Shown one piece after another: positions 45,201 through 47,529 of a stretch of 64,000 nucleotides of DNA (its first letter is position 1; every line of letters starts with the position of its first letter). The notes beneath the pieces were generated by a model. The model did not search any database. It was not told where the DNA came from and was given only the letters and a program-made list of their open reading frames with translations. Location of the stretch: NCBI GenBank assembly GCA_963585895.1, contig OY757939.1, positions 54,655,085-54,719,084 on the forward strand, written 5' to 3'. A program made the position numbers and the translations under genes. This DNA comes from Sepioteuthis lessoniana. Its lineage: Eukaryota; Mollusca; Cephalopoda; Myopsida; Loliginidae.

Positions 45201-47068
45201 AATTCAGTTAAGTGTAAATACAGTTTTAATGTCGAAAAACAGTTCTATTTCAAATAATTCAGTTAAGCATAAGCACGCAGTTTAAATGTAAGTATGGTTT
45301 AATTGTCAAAAACATTTCTATTTCAAGCTATTCAGTTTACTCAAACAATTCATTTTAGCATAAGTATGCTGTTAGTTCTATCTAACCCATAGATAGGGCC
45401 CTATCAGGTACTACCACTCCGGGCCAGAGTGGACCTGGGAGCAATGGCAATGAAGGGGTACTCCGCATTCCCCAAAGCTCCAGCACTGCTGGAACCTCAC
45501 CATCAGATTGTTTAGTGTCATATCTAGGACACTCGTTAGGGGGATCTTACCCCTCTGCAGAGGTGCAGTCAGTGTATTCTACAGCCCCAACTGACTGAGC
45601 AATTGTAGCATTTTGTGATGTGATTTAACAGAACTCTCATTTGAAATTCAAATAGTCTGTCTGGGTATAGGAATTGTTTTTTAGTTCATATAAAACATAC
45701 ATTTAGTTTGCCCTGTCGGCTGGGGCTGTAAAATAGACTGACTGCACCTCTGCAGAGGGGTAAGACCCCCGCAACGAGTTTCCAGGATATGACACTAAAC
45801 AGTCTGATGGTGAGGCCCCAGTAATGCTGGGGCTTTGGGGAATACAGAGCACCCCTTCATTGCCATTGCTCCCAAGTCCACTCTGGCCCGGTGTGGTAGC
45901 ACCTATCTATGGGTTAAATAGAACTGAATTGTTTGACTAAACTGAATATCTTGAAATAGAAATGTTTTTGACAATTAAACCATACTTACATTTAAACTGT
46001 GTGCTTATGCTAAACTGAATTATTTAAAGAACTGTTTTTTTTTTTATATTGAAACTGTATTTACACTAAACTGAATTGTTATATATAACTGCTTGAATAG
46101 TTTGAAATAGAAATGTTTTTGACAATTAAACTGTGTACTCATGCTAAACTGAACTGTTTACATAAAAATGGATTCAGTGTTAAATAACCAACTAAGGTGG
46201 ACATGCCATTAAACCCAACCAACCAACCATACACTTAGTTTTTATATTGGGATTAAAGACTTTATTTCTTCATAAATCTCTATACATCTCCACATTTGGA
46301 ATGTTGTAGGTCATGTTTAGTTTAAATGCTGTCTGCTGATCATCATAAAATATCTGTTTATGTAAACATTTATTCAATGAAGTGTCCTGGATTTAATAAA
46401 AATAAAATTGTCCTGATTGTATTTGTTTGTGGGTGGGGTAGTGTACATTGGTTAAAAAAGAGGACTGATGTGTTTAGCATTAATAGATATTAAAAATACT
46501 GATATATCTATCCCATAATAGTTGTTATATTTGCATATAAATTTCAGACACTGAATGTATCAGCTATTATGGGACAGAGATAGTTTTCTTTATTTTTAAC
46601 ATCCTTCTTAAACCTCTTATTAATCATAATAGAAAGGAAAACTCTGAATTCAAACCTGTTACAACTCTGCTTAAAAATTGACCTTGTGTCATATCTTGCC
46701 TGGGTGGAGGGGTTGGTAAATATGATAATAGAAAATATTACTACATCTGTCCCATAATAGTTGTTACATTTACATCTAAATTTCATTCACATAATGTATT
46801 AAGTATTATGGGACTAAGAGAGCTTTCTTTATTGCTAATATCCTTCTTAAACTTTTCATTAACTAAATAGAAAAAAAACTACTTCATCTGTCTCATGATT
46901 TTTCATTTTTTCAAAATTTTTCTTTGTCAGGAAATCATTGGTGGTCTCATTGATGCAGATCCCAGTACATTTCGCCGGCCTCGGAAAGAACACTTTGAAG
47001 TTCAACGTCAAAAAGTCTTAAAATTTGCCAAAATGTGGAAGTCATATGATTTCACCCAAAGTGATTAA
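2413..47068 (+). CDS. CWF19L2: CWF19-like protein 2 gene, 3' part (12 exons)
   Basis: Joined exons 2413-3043, 6947-7107, 10294-10488, 14347-14421, 18255-18320, 24137-24251, 27557-27645, 29982-30098, 31218-31373, 32679-32759, 33463-33564 and 46931-47068 give one open frame of 641 codons plus TAA. All introns are GT-AG and all phases agree. The product matches animal CWF19L2, a late (intron-lariat) spliceosome protein of the nucleus. Order: Ser/Arg/Asp-rich low-complexity region (about residues 1-240), a conserved helical stretch ([17 protein letters not shown]), an acidic YFDDDD motif, then CwfJ C-terminal domain 1 (about 415-535, with CKLC and [10 protein letters not shown]) and domain 2 (about 536-641, with [16 protein letters not shown] and EIIGGLID). 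The vertebrate protein is near 890 residues, so roughly 250 N-terminal residues are encoded upstream. Homology is recognised from memory of the family; no search was run. Introns range from 0.7 to 13.4 kb. Confidence 0.95.
3105..6845 (+). repeat. 23-bp minisatellite, about 160 copies
   Basis: The unit is TTCAAATTGATC followed by a variable 11-base half, mainly TTTACTAAATC or TTTTTATAATC, with rarer CTTATATAATC, TTTATATAATC and TTTATAGAATC. The array fills almost all of the 3.9-kb intron between exons A and B. It contains a higher-order duplication: the rare-variant run at about 3540-3720 recurs at about 4990-5160, offset 1449 bp (63 units), and the alignment continues afterwards with one unit lost. 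AG dinucleotides occur only in about five TATAGAATC units. Confidence 0.97.
6947..7107 (+). CDS. CWF19L2: CWF19L2 exon B
   Basis: Acceptor AAATTTAG before 6947, donor GTATGT at 7108. The split codon G|AA joins exon A. It encodes a Ser run, an acidic E run, a Pro run, then [22 protein letters not shown], which aligns with the conserved LSVDEKNKLGAKIIKAEMM segment of vertebrate CWF19L2. Phase 0 out. Confidence 0.92.
7435..7472. repeat. (AT)n microsatellite
   Basis: Uninterrupted AT run abutting the 3' end of the family 1 SINE at 7472. Confidence 0.95.
7472..7758 (-). repeat. SINE family 1
   Basis: Reverse copy from TTTACCAACCCCTCC to the head CATTACACCTCGGGCACC; B-box-like TTTGAACTTGTGTC on the opposite strand. 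Full length. Confidence 0.9.
7915..8144 (+). repeat. SINE family 3 with target duplication
   Basis: Head GTCCTCGTGGTGTAATGG and tail GTTGATATGCCATTAAAC. Flanked by an 11-bp direct repeat AGACCATTATT at 7904-7914 and 8145-8155. Confidence 0.92.
8212..8484 (-). repeat. SINE family 4
   Basis: Reverse copy with GGTGTAGGGGAGGG-type 3' region, B box (GGTTCAATC) and head (GAGTAGAGTGTTC) on the - strand. Confidence 0.85.
8741..9413 (+). mobile_element. Mariner-derived non-autonomous element
   Basis: Left end GTGAGTCAGAAGTTTTGCAA, right end AAAATATTGCAAAACTTATG. The interior keeps a transposase helix-turn-helix segment ([20 protein letters not shown]), tandemly triplicated with an 85-bp period (CACAGTCCAGTGTGG-type starts at 9153, 9238, 9323). 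The catalytic domain is absent. Confidence 0.8.
9415..9672 (+). repeat. SINE family 1
   Basis: Head GTGTGGTGTAATGGTTATC, 3' end GGGGTTGGGTAAATAC. It directly abuts the mariner-derived element. Confidence 0.85.
9711..10007 (-). repeat. SINE family 1 with 18-bp target duplication
   Basis: Full-length reverse copy flanked by perfect direct repeats TTTGGTATTAATTTTGAT at 9693-9710 and 10008-10025. Confidence 0.95.
10294..10488 (+). CDS. CWF19L2: CWF19L2 exon C
   Basis: Acceptor TTATTTTAG, donor GTAAGT at 10489; 65 codons, phase 0 on both sides. Starts [17 protein letters not shown] and contains the conserved [16 protein letters not shown] motif, ending in a basic GKRRKKN patch as in vertebrates. 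Confidence 0.95.
10565..10843 (-). repeat. SINE family 2, inverted partner
   Basis: Tail (GGTTATTTAATGCTAAATCC), body and the head side up to GCCTCACCATAAGATT, all on the - strand. It meets the + copy at 10844 head to head. Confidence 0.8.
10844..11400 (+). repeat. SINE family 2
   Basis: Starts within the head (TAGAATACACCAACTGC) and runs to the tail CCATAAAACCAAACC. Head-to-head with the preceding reverse copy. Confidence 0.85.
11470..11870 (+). repeat. Imperfect tandem repeat, about 123-bp unit, three copies
   Basis: Unit starts at about 11477, 11601, 11727 and 11849 share GAGAAAATATTGCAT, TATGCAGCTTGGA and AACATGCAGAAATATT. No coding signal; 11870-12130 has nothing further recognised. 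Confidence 0.75.
12133..12660 (+). repeat. SINE family 2
   Basis: Head GCCCAGTTGGCTGGGGCTG to tail CTATAAAACCAAACC. Confidence 0.88.
12691..12912 (-). repeat. SINE family 3
   Basis: Reverse copy: TTTAATGGCATATCAACC tail first, then AGAACAGCAGTGATACT, and a head remnant CATGCTATGAGGAC. Confidence 0.85.
13100..13364 (-). repeat. SINE family 4
   Basis: Reverse copy ending in AAGTAAGTAAGTAAAG; B box complement GGGATTGAACCC; head complement CCGCTAGGCC. Confidence 0.88.
13365..14340. other. Unassigned intron sequence
   Basis: No exon-like frame or known repeat recognised. AGGTTGGTGCACAAATACCA at 13949-13968 resembles a mariner inverted-repeat end, and 13950-14220 may be its decayed body, but I could not find a partner end. 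Confidence 0.4.
14347..14421 (+). CDS. CWF19L2: CWF19L2 exon D
   Basis: Acceptor CCATTGCAG, donor GTAAGT at 14422; 25 codons, phase 0. Encodes [19 protein letters not shown], matching the STHEERERVRYFHDDDN segment of vertebrate CWF19L2. Confidence 0.93.
14625..15110 (+). repeat. SINE family 2, rearranged
   Basis: Head half at 14625-14700 and tail half at 14945-15110 (GGCATTAAATAACC at 15051), separated by unrelated sequence. Confidence 0.7.
15118..15500 (+). repeat. SINE family 2 body interrupted by SINE family 4
   Basis: Family 2 body at 15118-15216 resumes at 15453-15500 (AATAAAGCTACCTACAAACTG). The interruption is the family 4 copy at 15217-15452. Confidence 0.75.
15217..15452 (-). repeat. 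SINE family 4, nested
   Basis: Reverse copy: GTGACCTGAAGGCTCCC at its 3' side, GGGATTGAACCCCAGT for the B box, TCATTAGGCCATTAG for the head. Confidence 0.88.
15496..15581. repeat. (AT)n with short (GT)n core
   Basis: Pure AT dinucleotide run with TGTGTGTG in the middle, abutting the 3' end of a family 1 SINE. Confidence 0.95.
15582..15868 (-). repeat. SINE family 1 (older copy)
   Basis: Reverse copy, TTTACCTATTCCTCC to CCATTACACCAC, with more substitutions than neighbours. 15870-16830 downstream shows no recognised feature; its short frames lack splice-site support. Confidence 0.82.
16832..16882. repeat. (AT)n microsatellite
   Basis: Pure AT run followed by three ATTTTATTCATTTTATATAT-type units to 16960. 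Confidence 0.95.
16960..17360 (+). mobile_element. Penelope-like element terminal piece
   Basis: Contains an inverted repeat (arms 17049-17100 and 17140-17190, sharing ACAAAAGTGATGTAACTTTT) and a hammerhead-like motif at 17198-17231. It continues into a frame [18 protein letters not shown]...[17 protein letters not shown] that resembles the N-terminal start of a Penelope-type reverse transcriptase. The inverse copy at 62480-62765 is closely similar. Confidence 0.7.
17198..17231 (+). ncRNA. Hammerhead-ribozyme-like motif
   Basis: Core CTGATGA (17198-17204), a hairpin of GCCCA/TGGGC arms, core GAAA (17222-17225), then the palindrome AGTACT followed by A at the cleavage position. All invariant core positions are present. 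Stem III would form only as a dimer through the palindrome, as in Penelope-type minimal hammerheads. One extra base lies at the base of stem II. Confidence 0.5.
17362..18250 (+). repeat. Triplicated segment upstream of exon E
   Basis: Three tandem copies of a roughly 150-220-bp segment (each with ATGTTATAAACCCTTAAAAT and GATATAATTATGGTATCTGG or a close variant) start near 17370, 17899 and 18045, separated by (AT)n. Copy 1 carries a family 1 SINE; copies 2 and 3 do not. Confidence 0.88.
17509..17799 (+). repeat. SINE family 1 with target duplication and empty-site paralogue
   Basis: Head TGCCCGTAGTGTAATGG to GGGGTTGGTAAATAAGG. Flanked by GTAATCTATT at 17499-17508 and 17800-17809. The tandem copy at about 18173-18182 shows the unoccupied site. 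Confidence 0.95.
18255..18320 (+). CDS. CWF19L2: CWF19L2 exon E
   Basis: Acceptor TCTTTTCAG, donor GTAAGT at 18321; 22 codons, phase 0. Encodes [20 protein letters not shown], matching the family motif VKNEKMGTAENQNKLFMRMA. Its acceptor lies directly after an (AT)n-ended tandem duplication (17362-18250). Confidence 0.93.
18440..18520 (+). repeat. SINE family 2 tail fragment
   Basis: GGATTTGGCATTAAATAACC followed by TGATATGCCATTAAACC. Confidence 0.75.
18609..18845 (+). repeat. SINE family 3 with target duplication
   Basis: Head GGTGTCCTTGTTGTGTAATG to tail. Flanking AACCTATAAATAACA (18594-18608) and AACCTGTAAATAACA (18846-18860) differ by one base. 18861-19150 holds only AT-rich sequence with a C run. 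Confidence 0.88.
19150..19740 (-). pseudogene. RTE-type LINE, C-terminal region, decayed
   Basis: On the - strand one frame reads [18 protein letters not shown], then [16 protein letters not shown], later [20 protein letters not shown] and [11 protein letters not shown], with several in-frame stops. This is the conserved C-terminal tail of RTE-like non-LTR reverse transcriptases (compare the intact one at 41519-41818). A further decayed partial copy may occupy 19745-19935. Confidence 0.8.
20340..20540. repeat. Tandem repeat, about 53-bp unit
   Basis: ACCATTAAATTCAAATTACA occurs four times between 20369 and 20525, with TTTTTTCCTGTTAAAAC between. 19940-20340 otherwise shows only a faint family 1-like segment (20035-20160, - strand). 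Confidence 0.85.
20741..20776 (-). ncRNA. Hammerhead-ribozyme-like motif (intact core)
   Basis: Reading the - strand: CTGAAGA (position 7 is variable in hammerheads), stem II with a 10-base loop, CGGCC, GAAA, then CGTT, giving the palindrome ACGT and T as cleavage base. In this copy the first stem II arm is GGCTG, leaving one G-T wobble against CGGCC. One extra A lies at the base of stem II. Confidence 0.5.
20981..21016 (+). ncRNA. Hammerhead-ribozyme-like motif (weakened stem III)
   Basis: CTGAAGA, GGCCG (20989-20993) pairing CGGCC (21004-21008), GAAA (21009-21012), then TGTT where the sister copy has CGTT. The C-to-T change weakens the short stem III. Confidence 0.45.
21333..21510 (-). repeat. 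SINE family 3, 3' part
   Basis: TTTAATGGCATATCAACTTT then AGAACAGTAATGGTACTGTT; the head is decayed. Confidence 0.75.
21521..21597. repeat. (TC)n-(AT)n-(GT)n compound microsatellite
   Basis: TC run 21521-21539, AT run 21540-21584, GT run to 21597. Confidence 0.95.
21618..21845 (-). repeat. SINE family 3
   Basis: TTTAATGGCATATCAACC tail, AGAACAGTAGTGGTACT, head remnant ACTATGATGTCATGG. Confidence 0.85.
22015..22158 (+). repeat. SINE family 4, 3' truncated
   Basis: Head GTGGTTAGAGTGTTCGCC, B box GGTTCAATCCC at 22068-22078. It stops where the mariner remnant begins. Confidence 0.85.
22160..22622 (-). mobile_element. Mariner remnant with partial transposase
   Basis: The - strand encodes [19 protein letters not shown], then [16 protein letters not shown] and [15 protein letters not shown], a mariner transposase with an internal deletion. 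The 5' inverted-repeat end TACAAGGGATGTTCAATAAT lies at 22603-22622. The 3' catalytic part is missing. A T run (22562-22586) interrupts the leader. Confidence 0.85.
22661..22957 (-). repeat. SINE family 1 with 17-bp target duplication
   Basis: Full-length reverse copy between perfect direct repeats ATACTGAACATTATATA at 22644-22660 and 22958-22974. Confidence 0.95.
22975..23172 (-). repeat. SINE family 4, head missing
   Basis: AGTTGGCCAGCTGTAGTTG through ATCAAGTACCATTTTTTG; ends at the B-box region. Confidence 0.82.
23275..23506 (+). repeat. SINE family 4
   Basis: GGCCTGGGAGACCTGGGTTT to CGCCAACTTACTT; the tRNA-like head is partly lost. Confidence 0.85.
23508..24032 (-). repeat. SINE family 1 (old), split by SINE family 4
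   Basis: Segments 23508-23571 and 23801-24032 together form one diverged reverse family 1 copy (AACCAACTCTTCAGC ... TTTATGCCATGTACATC). Confidence 0.75.
23572..23800 (+). repeat. SINE family 4, 5' truncated, nested
   Basis: Starts TGGCCCAGGAGACCTGG and ends ACTTACTATT. Flanked by TACAGTTG at 23564-23571 and 23801-23808. Confidence 0.88.
24137..24251 (+). CDS. CWF19L2: CWF19L2 exon F
   Basis: Acceptor TTGTTTCAG, donor GTAAGT at 24252; 38 codons plus one base (phase 1 out). Encodes [20 protein letters not shown], matching the GDYYTLDDMFVSKAAE block of the family. Confidence 0.94.
24430..25350. repeat. 26-bp minisatellite inside a 600-bp tandem duplication
   Basis: The unit GAAATATTTTGTTTGGGATA plus GAGGTA recurs about 25 times. 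A flanking segment (TATTTTATCCTGGA ... TTATCATTATCAATTTAGAC) occurs at 24591-24745 and 25191-25345, an offset of 600 bp. The array lies in the intron after exon F. Confidence 0.93.
25466..25542. mobile_element. Short inverted-repeat element (TCCCATAATAG type)
   Basis: TCTGTCCCATGATAATTGTT at one end and AATTATGGGGCAGG at the other; related to the copies at 46504 and 46742. Confidence 0.55.
25565..26122 (+). repeat. SINE family 2
   Basis: Head AAGTCCGCTGGGGCTG to tail GGTTGATTGGCCATAAAATC. Confidence 0.88.
26166..26745 (+). repeat. SINE family 2
   Basis: Head GCCCAGTCGGCTGGGGCTG. The body contains several AAACTGAATTGTTT sub-repeats. The tail is complete. Confidence 0.9.
26761..27310 (+). mobile_element. 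Mariner-derived non-autonomous element (complete)
   Basis: Ends AGAGTGAGTCAAAGGTTTTT and AAAACATTTGACTCACCCTT, between TA dinucleotides. The 550-bp interior keeps the transposase helix-turn-helix region ([28 protein letters not shown]) and lacks the catalytic part. Confidence 0.85.
27557..27645 (+). CDS. CWF19L2: CWF19L2 exon G (start of CwfJ domain 1)
   Basis: Acceptor TTCATTTAG, donor GTAAGA at 27646. The split codon G|AA joins exon F, then 29 codons. Contains [19 protein letters not shown], the start of the HIT-like CwfJ C-terminal domain 1, with the CxxC pair seen in the family. Confidence 0.95.
27712..28425 (+). repeat. Old SINE family 2 copies
   Basis: Degenerate body and tails (GTTGACATGCCATAAAACC near 28139 and a second tail near 28385). 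At least two overlapping remnants. Confidence 0.65.
28426..28995. other. Unassigned AT-rich intron
   Basis: No recognised repeat, RNA or exon; homopolymer A/T runs only. Confidence 0.5.
28996..29345 (+). repeat. SINE family 2 (diverged)
   Basis: CCCTGTTGGTAAGGCTTATA, CATCTATGGGTCAAATAGA and a decayed tail. Confidence 0.75.
29432..29588. mobile_element. Inverted-repeat MITE-like element
   Basis: Arms 29432-29495 and 29518-29582 are near-complementary (TTAAACCCGAAAAAAATC against GATTTTTTTTCAGGCTTAA; CCAAATCTTTA against TAAAGGTTTGG). Confidence 0.7.
29598..29890 (-). repeat. SINE family 1 with target duplication
   Basis: Full-length reverse copy between TTGACTTAT at 29589-29597 and 29891-29899. 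Confidence 0.92.
29982..30098 (+). CDS. CWF19L2: CWF19L2 exon H (CwfJ domain 1 core)
   Basis: Acceptor TTTACCTAG, donor GTGAGT at 30099; 39 codons. Encodes [20 protein letters not shown] followed by VQH. The [10 protein letters not shown] segment is the HIT-like signature of CwfJ domain 1 and the strongest family marker in the window. Confidence 0.97.
30283..30526 (-). repeat. SINE family 4
   Basis: GGTGACCGTAGTTGAGGGC to CATTAGGCCAATGAGCCGGC; the most complete head of this family in the window. Confidence 0.9.
30680..31100 (+). repeat. Old SINE family 2 body and tail
   Basis: Repeated TACTTGAAACC and GCAAATTATTAGTATGAAAT sub-repeats, ending GGCATCAAATAACCCC ... TTGTGCCACAAAACC. Confidence 0.65.
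31218..31373 (+). CDS. CWF19L2: CWF19L2 exon I (end of CwfJ domain 1)
   Basis: Acceptor TCTTTACAG, donor GTAATA at 31374; 52 codons. Encodes [20 protein letters not shown] and [20 protein letters not shown], matching the vertebrate FLETNMSMKK...YECIPLPKEVGDMAPIYFK region. Confidence 0.96.
31525..31745 (-). repeat. SINE family 4, head missing
   Basis: AAGTCGGCGACTG through GGGATTAAACCCTGGTC. Confidence 0.82.
31850..32240 (-). pseudogene. Penelope-like GIY-YIG endonuclease fragment
   Basis: The - strand frame encodes [40 protein letters not shown] and [20 protein letters not shown], then after a stop [20 protein letters not shown]. This is the GIY-YIG domain and C-terminus typical of Penelope-like elements, with stops. 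No reverse transcriptase is adjacent. Confidence 0.8.
32281..32610 (+). repeat. SINE family 2, internally shortened
   Basis: Head CTCAGTCAGTTGGGGCTG, body with AAACTGAATTGTTTG, tail GGCATTAGATAACC. The acceptor of exon J is 69 bases further on. Confidence 0.85.
32679..32759 (+). CDS. CWF19L2: CWF19L2 exon J (CwfJ domain 2)
   Basis: Acceptor TTTTTGCAG, donor GTAAGC at 32760; 27 codons. Encodes [20 protein letters not shown] then QKDIRKS, matching vertebrate [20 protein letters not shown]. Confidence 0.97.
32870..33055 (+). repeat. Old SINE family 2 remnant
   Basis: TTGGCATTAAATAACC near 33003 and GTTGACATGCTG near 33026. Confidence 0.6.
33463..33564 (+). CDS. CWF19L2: CWF19L2 exon K (CwfJ domain 2)
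   Basis: Acceptor TTTGTACAG, donor GTTTGA at 33565 (weaker than the other donors); 34 codons. Encodes [20 protein letters not shown] and ends HKFPHYFGK-like (KKFPFYFGK), the most conserved part of CwfJ domain 2. Confidence 0.97.
33570..34195. other. Start of the last intron, mostly unassigned
   Basis: Unassigned sequence with an (AT)n run at 33890-33927. The CpG-poor stretch 33960-34160 shows no gene signal. Confidence 0.5.
34220..34507 (+). repeat. SINE family 1
   Basis: Head GGTGACCGTGGTGTAATGG to GGAGGGGTTGG, then an (AT)n run to 34540. Confidence 0.92.
34802..35460 (+). repeat. SINE family 2 with internal sub-repeat expansion
   Basis: Head GCCCAGTTGTCTGGGGCTG; five or more AAACTGAATTGTTTGA-type sub-repeats; complete tail. 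Confidence 0.9.
35577..35636 (+). repeat. SINE family 3 tail fragment
   Basis: GATGGCTTTGGCATTAAATA to CCATTAAACAAAGAAA. Confidence 0.8.
35655..37090 (+). repeat. Three SINE family 2 copies in tandem
   Basis: Heads or head parts at 35660 (TAGCTCAGTCGGCTGGGGCT), 36036 (ACCCCCCAGTGAGTGTCC) and 36360 (GCCCAGTCGGCAGGGGCTG); tails at about 36950 and 37030. The copy at 35660 has a textbook Pol III A box, TAGCTCAGTCGG. Confidence 0.85.
37100..37200. mobile_element. Head-to-head hammerhead-like pair (third family)
   Basis: The + strand at 37164-37187 reads CTGAGGA, a short stem, GAAAC. The - strand at 37119-37140 reads TTGAGGA, a short stem, GAAAC. The flanks are inverted copies (AAAACTC...CTGAGTTTCATG against CATGAAACTCAGGAGTTTTT). 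It resembles a Penelope-type terminal palindrome, and stem II is only about 3 bp, so activity is doubtful. Confidence 0.4.
37231..37304. repeat. (GT)n-(AT)n microsatellite
   Basis: GT run then a pure AT run, directly abutting the 3' end of a family 1 SINE. Confidence 0.95.
37305..37480 (-). repeat. SINE family 1, 5' truncated
   Basis: TTTACCCAACCCCTCC through GATTCATACCTTTC; head absent. 37480-37610 is unassigned. Confidence 0.82.
37652..37890 (+). repeat. SINE family 3
   Basis: Head CTAGTCCTCATGGCC to tail AAATAAAGAAACC, flanked by (TC)n/(AT)n at 37611-37651 and (AT)n at 37889-37916. Confidence 0.85.
37917..38813 (-). mobile_element. Internally deleted mariner (897 bp)
   Basis: Terminal inverted repeats of about 40 bp (GGTGCATACGATAAGTTTCC / GGAAACTTATCGTATGCACC) between TA duplications. 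The transposase keeps an N-terminal part ([20 protein letters not shown]) and a frameshifted C-terminal part. The middle of the protein, including the first catalytic Asp, is deleted at the same place as in the 49650-50547 copy. It has a 6-bp extra CCCTAA at 38360. Confidence 0.92.
38852..38926. repeat. Near-perfect 30-bp hairpin between AT runs
   Basis: Left arm TTAAAAACAGCTTTAAAAAG..., right arm ...CTTTTTAAAGCTGTTTTTAA with a 14-base loop. (AT)n lies at 38815-38851 and 38951-38972. Confidence 0.85.
39157..39221. repeat. (AT)n microsatellite
   Basis: Pure 65-bp AT run. The 10-mer AAAAAGTGCT of 38992-39002 recurs just after it. Confidence 0.95.
39408..39660. repeat. 73-bp tandem repeat, about 3.5 copies
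   Basis: Units share AGAATTCTTCATTCCTTCCT, AAATAGAAGCATCAATAT and AACTATGGAATGCTAA with moderate divergence. Confidence 0.85.
39929..40462 (-). mobile_element. Mariner-derived non-autonomous element (complete)
   Basis: Ends GGGTGTGTCAAAAGTTTTGC and AAAATTTTGACTCACCCTA between TA dinucleotides. About 530 bp, helix-turn-helix coding remnant only, on the - strand. Same family as 26761-27310. Confidence 0.85.
40612..41205 (+). repeat. SINE family 2
   Basis: Head GCTCTGTTAGCTGGGGCTG to tail TTGATATGCCATAAAAAAC. 41206-41515 is unassigned. Confidence 0.85.
41519..41818 (-). pseudogene. RTE-type LINE 3' end with intact C-terminal frame
   Basis: An uninterrupted 99-codon frame on the - strand ends in a stop at 41519-41521. 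It includes [58 protein letters not shown] and [15 protein letters not shown]. This is the conserved C-terminal tail of RTE-like non-LTR retrotransposons. A short ATG/ATGATG-type run follows, as is usual for the 3' end. The 5' part is truncated. Confidence 0.88.
41825..42005. repeat. Tandem repeat with AAATATTGGGCTTATGG units
   Basis: Three to four imperfect units of about 45-55 bp (GCTCAGCCTGAAATATTGGG). The same motif lies at 33340-33410 after exon J. Confidence 0.75.
42440..43170 (+). repeat. Two SINE family 2 copies
   Basis: Heads at 42444 (CTCAGTTGGCTGGGGCC) and 42643 (GCCCAGTTGGCTGGGGCTG). The first is 3' truncated at the second. The body of the second runs to 43170. Confidence 0.88.
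43171..44272 (+). repeat. 89-bp tandem array of a SINE tail, about 12 copies
   Basis: GGCATTAAATAACC recurs every 89 bp (43235, 43324, 43413, 43502 and so on), each with GGTTGATATGCCATAAAACC, CCAACCAAACCAAATCATAT and TATGTATAAAGAG. It derives from the 3' end of the family 2 SINE starting at 42643. Confidence 0.95.
44532..44875 (+). repeat. SINE family 2, 3' truncated
   Basis: Head GCCCTGTCGGCTCGGACTG, body to GCAATATTTGAAACC; no tail. 44273-44530 and 44876-45025 carry C/T-rich sequence also found near 42230-42440. Confidence 0.82.
45028..45602 (-). repeat. SINE family 2
   Basis: Full-length reverse copy, tail (GGTTATTTAATGCCAAATCC) to head complement (CAGCCCCAACTGACTGAGC). Confidence 0.92.
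45708..46232 (+). repeat. SINE family 2
   Basis: Head GCCCTGTCGGCTGGGGCTG to a decayed tail (GTTAAATAACCAACTAAGG). 46233-46500 is unassigned. Confidence 0.88.
46504..46880. mobile_element. Two tandem inverted-repeat (Stowaway-like) elements
   Basis: TATCCCATAATAGTTGTTAT ... CTATTATGGGACAGAGATAG (46508-46583) and ATCTGTCCCATAATAGTTGT ... TATTATGGGACTAAGAGAG (46742-46822). A 5'-truncated family 1 SINE lies between them. Confidence 0.7.
46629..46722 (+). repeat. SINE family 1, 3' 94 bp only
   Basis: GGAAAACTCTGAATTCAAAC to GGGGTTGGTAAATATG. Confidence 0.88.
46931..47068 (+). CDS. CWF19L2: CWF19L2 exon L (last exon, stop)
   Basis: Acceptor TTTGTCAG before 46931; 45 codons then TAA at 47066-47068. 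Encodes [20 protein letters not shown] and ends KSYDFTQSD, like the vertebrate WWKPYDFTKSKNY terminus. It is separated from exon K by a 13.4-kb repeat-filled intron. Confidence 0.97.
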   Translation, partial: EIIGGLIDADPSTFRRPRKEHFEVQRQKVLKFAKMWKSYDFTQSD

Positions 47069-47081
47069 TGTTCAGTTTGTA

Positions 47082-47087
47082 AATAAA
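47082..47087 (+). terminator. Polyadenylation signal AATAAA
   Basis: Canonical AATAAA 14 bases after the CWF19L2 stop codon, followed by a T-rich stretch at 47090-47100. It implies a very short 3' UTR. Confidence 0.75.
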
Positions 47088-47195
47088 AAGTTTAATTTTT
47101 TCACATTAACTGAATTTGTCTTTTATAATTATTTTCTCTTGTTTGTTATAAATATTAAATCTACTTTTATATTTTGTACTGTAGAAAAATATTTT

Positions 47196-47402
47196 GAATG
47201 ATTTACTATAGGAATGCATTGCAAATGACTTTAATATAGAAATGTATTGCGAATGATTTTACTTGAGAAATGCATTGCAAAGGATTTTATTATAGAAATG
47301 CATTGCAAATGATTTTAATGTAGAAATGCATTGCAAAGGATTTTATTATAGAAATGCATTGCAAATGATTTTACTATAGAAATGCATGGTAAATGATTCA
47401 AC
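47196..47402. repeat. 28-bp minisatellite, about 7 copies
   Basis: The unit GAAATGCATTGCAAATGATT plus TTACTATA follows the CWF19L2 poly(A) site by about 100 bases. Confidence 0.92.
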
Positions 47403-47529
47403 TATATAACTTTTTAATCCAAAATTTGTAGAGTATGTTTGAAGTAAAATCATTATTTGAGGGGGAGCTATTATCTCAAAAAATTTTCGTAGTAATTTTT
47501 CATTGCTAAATTTTCATTTAGCAAAACTA

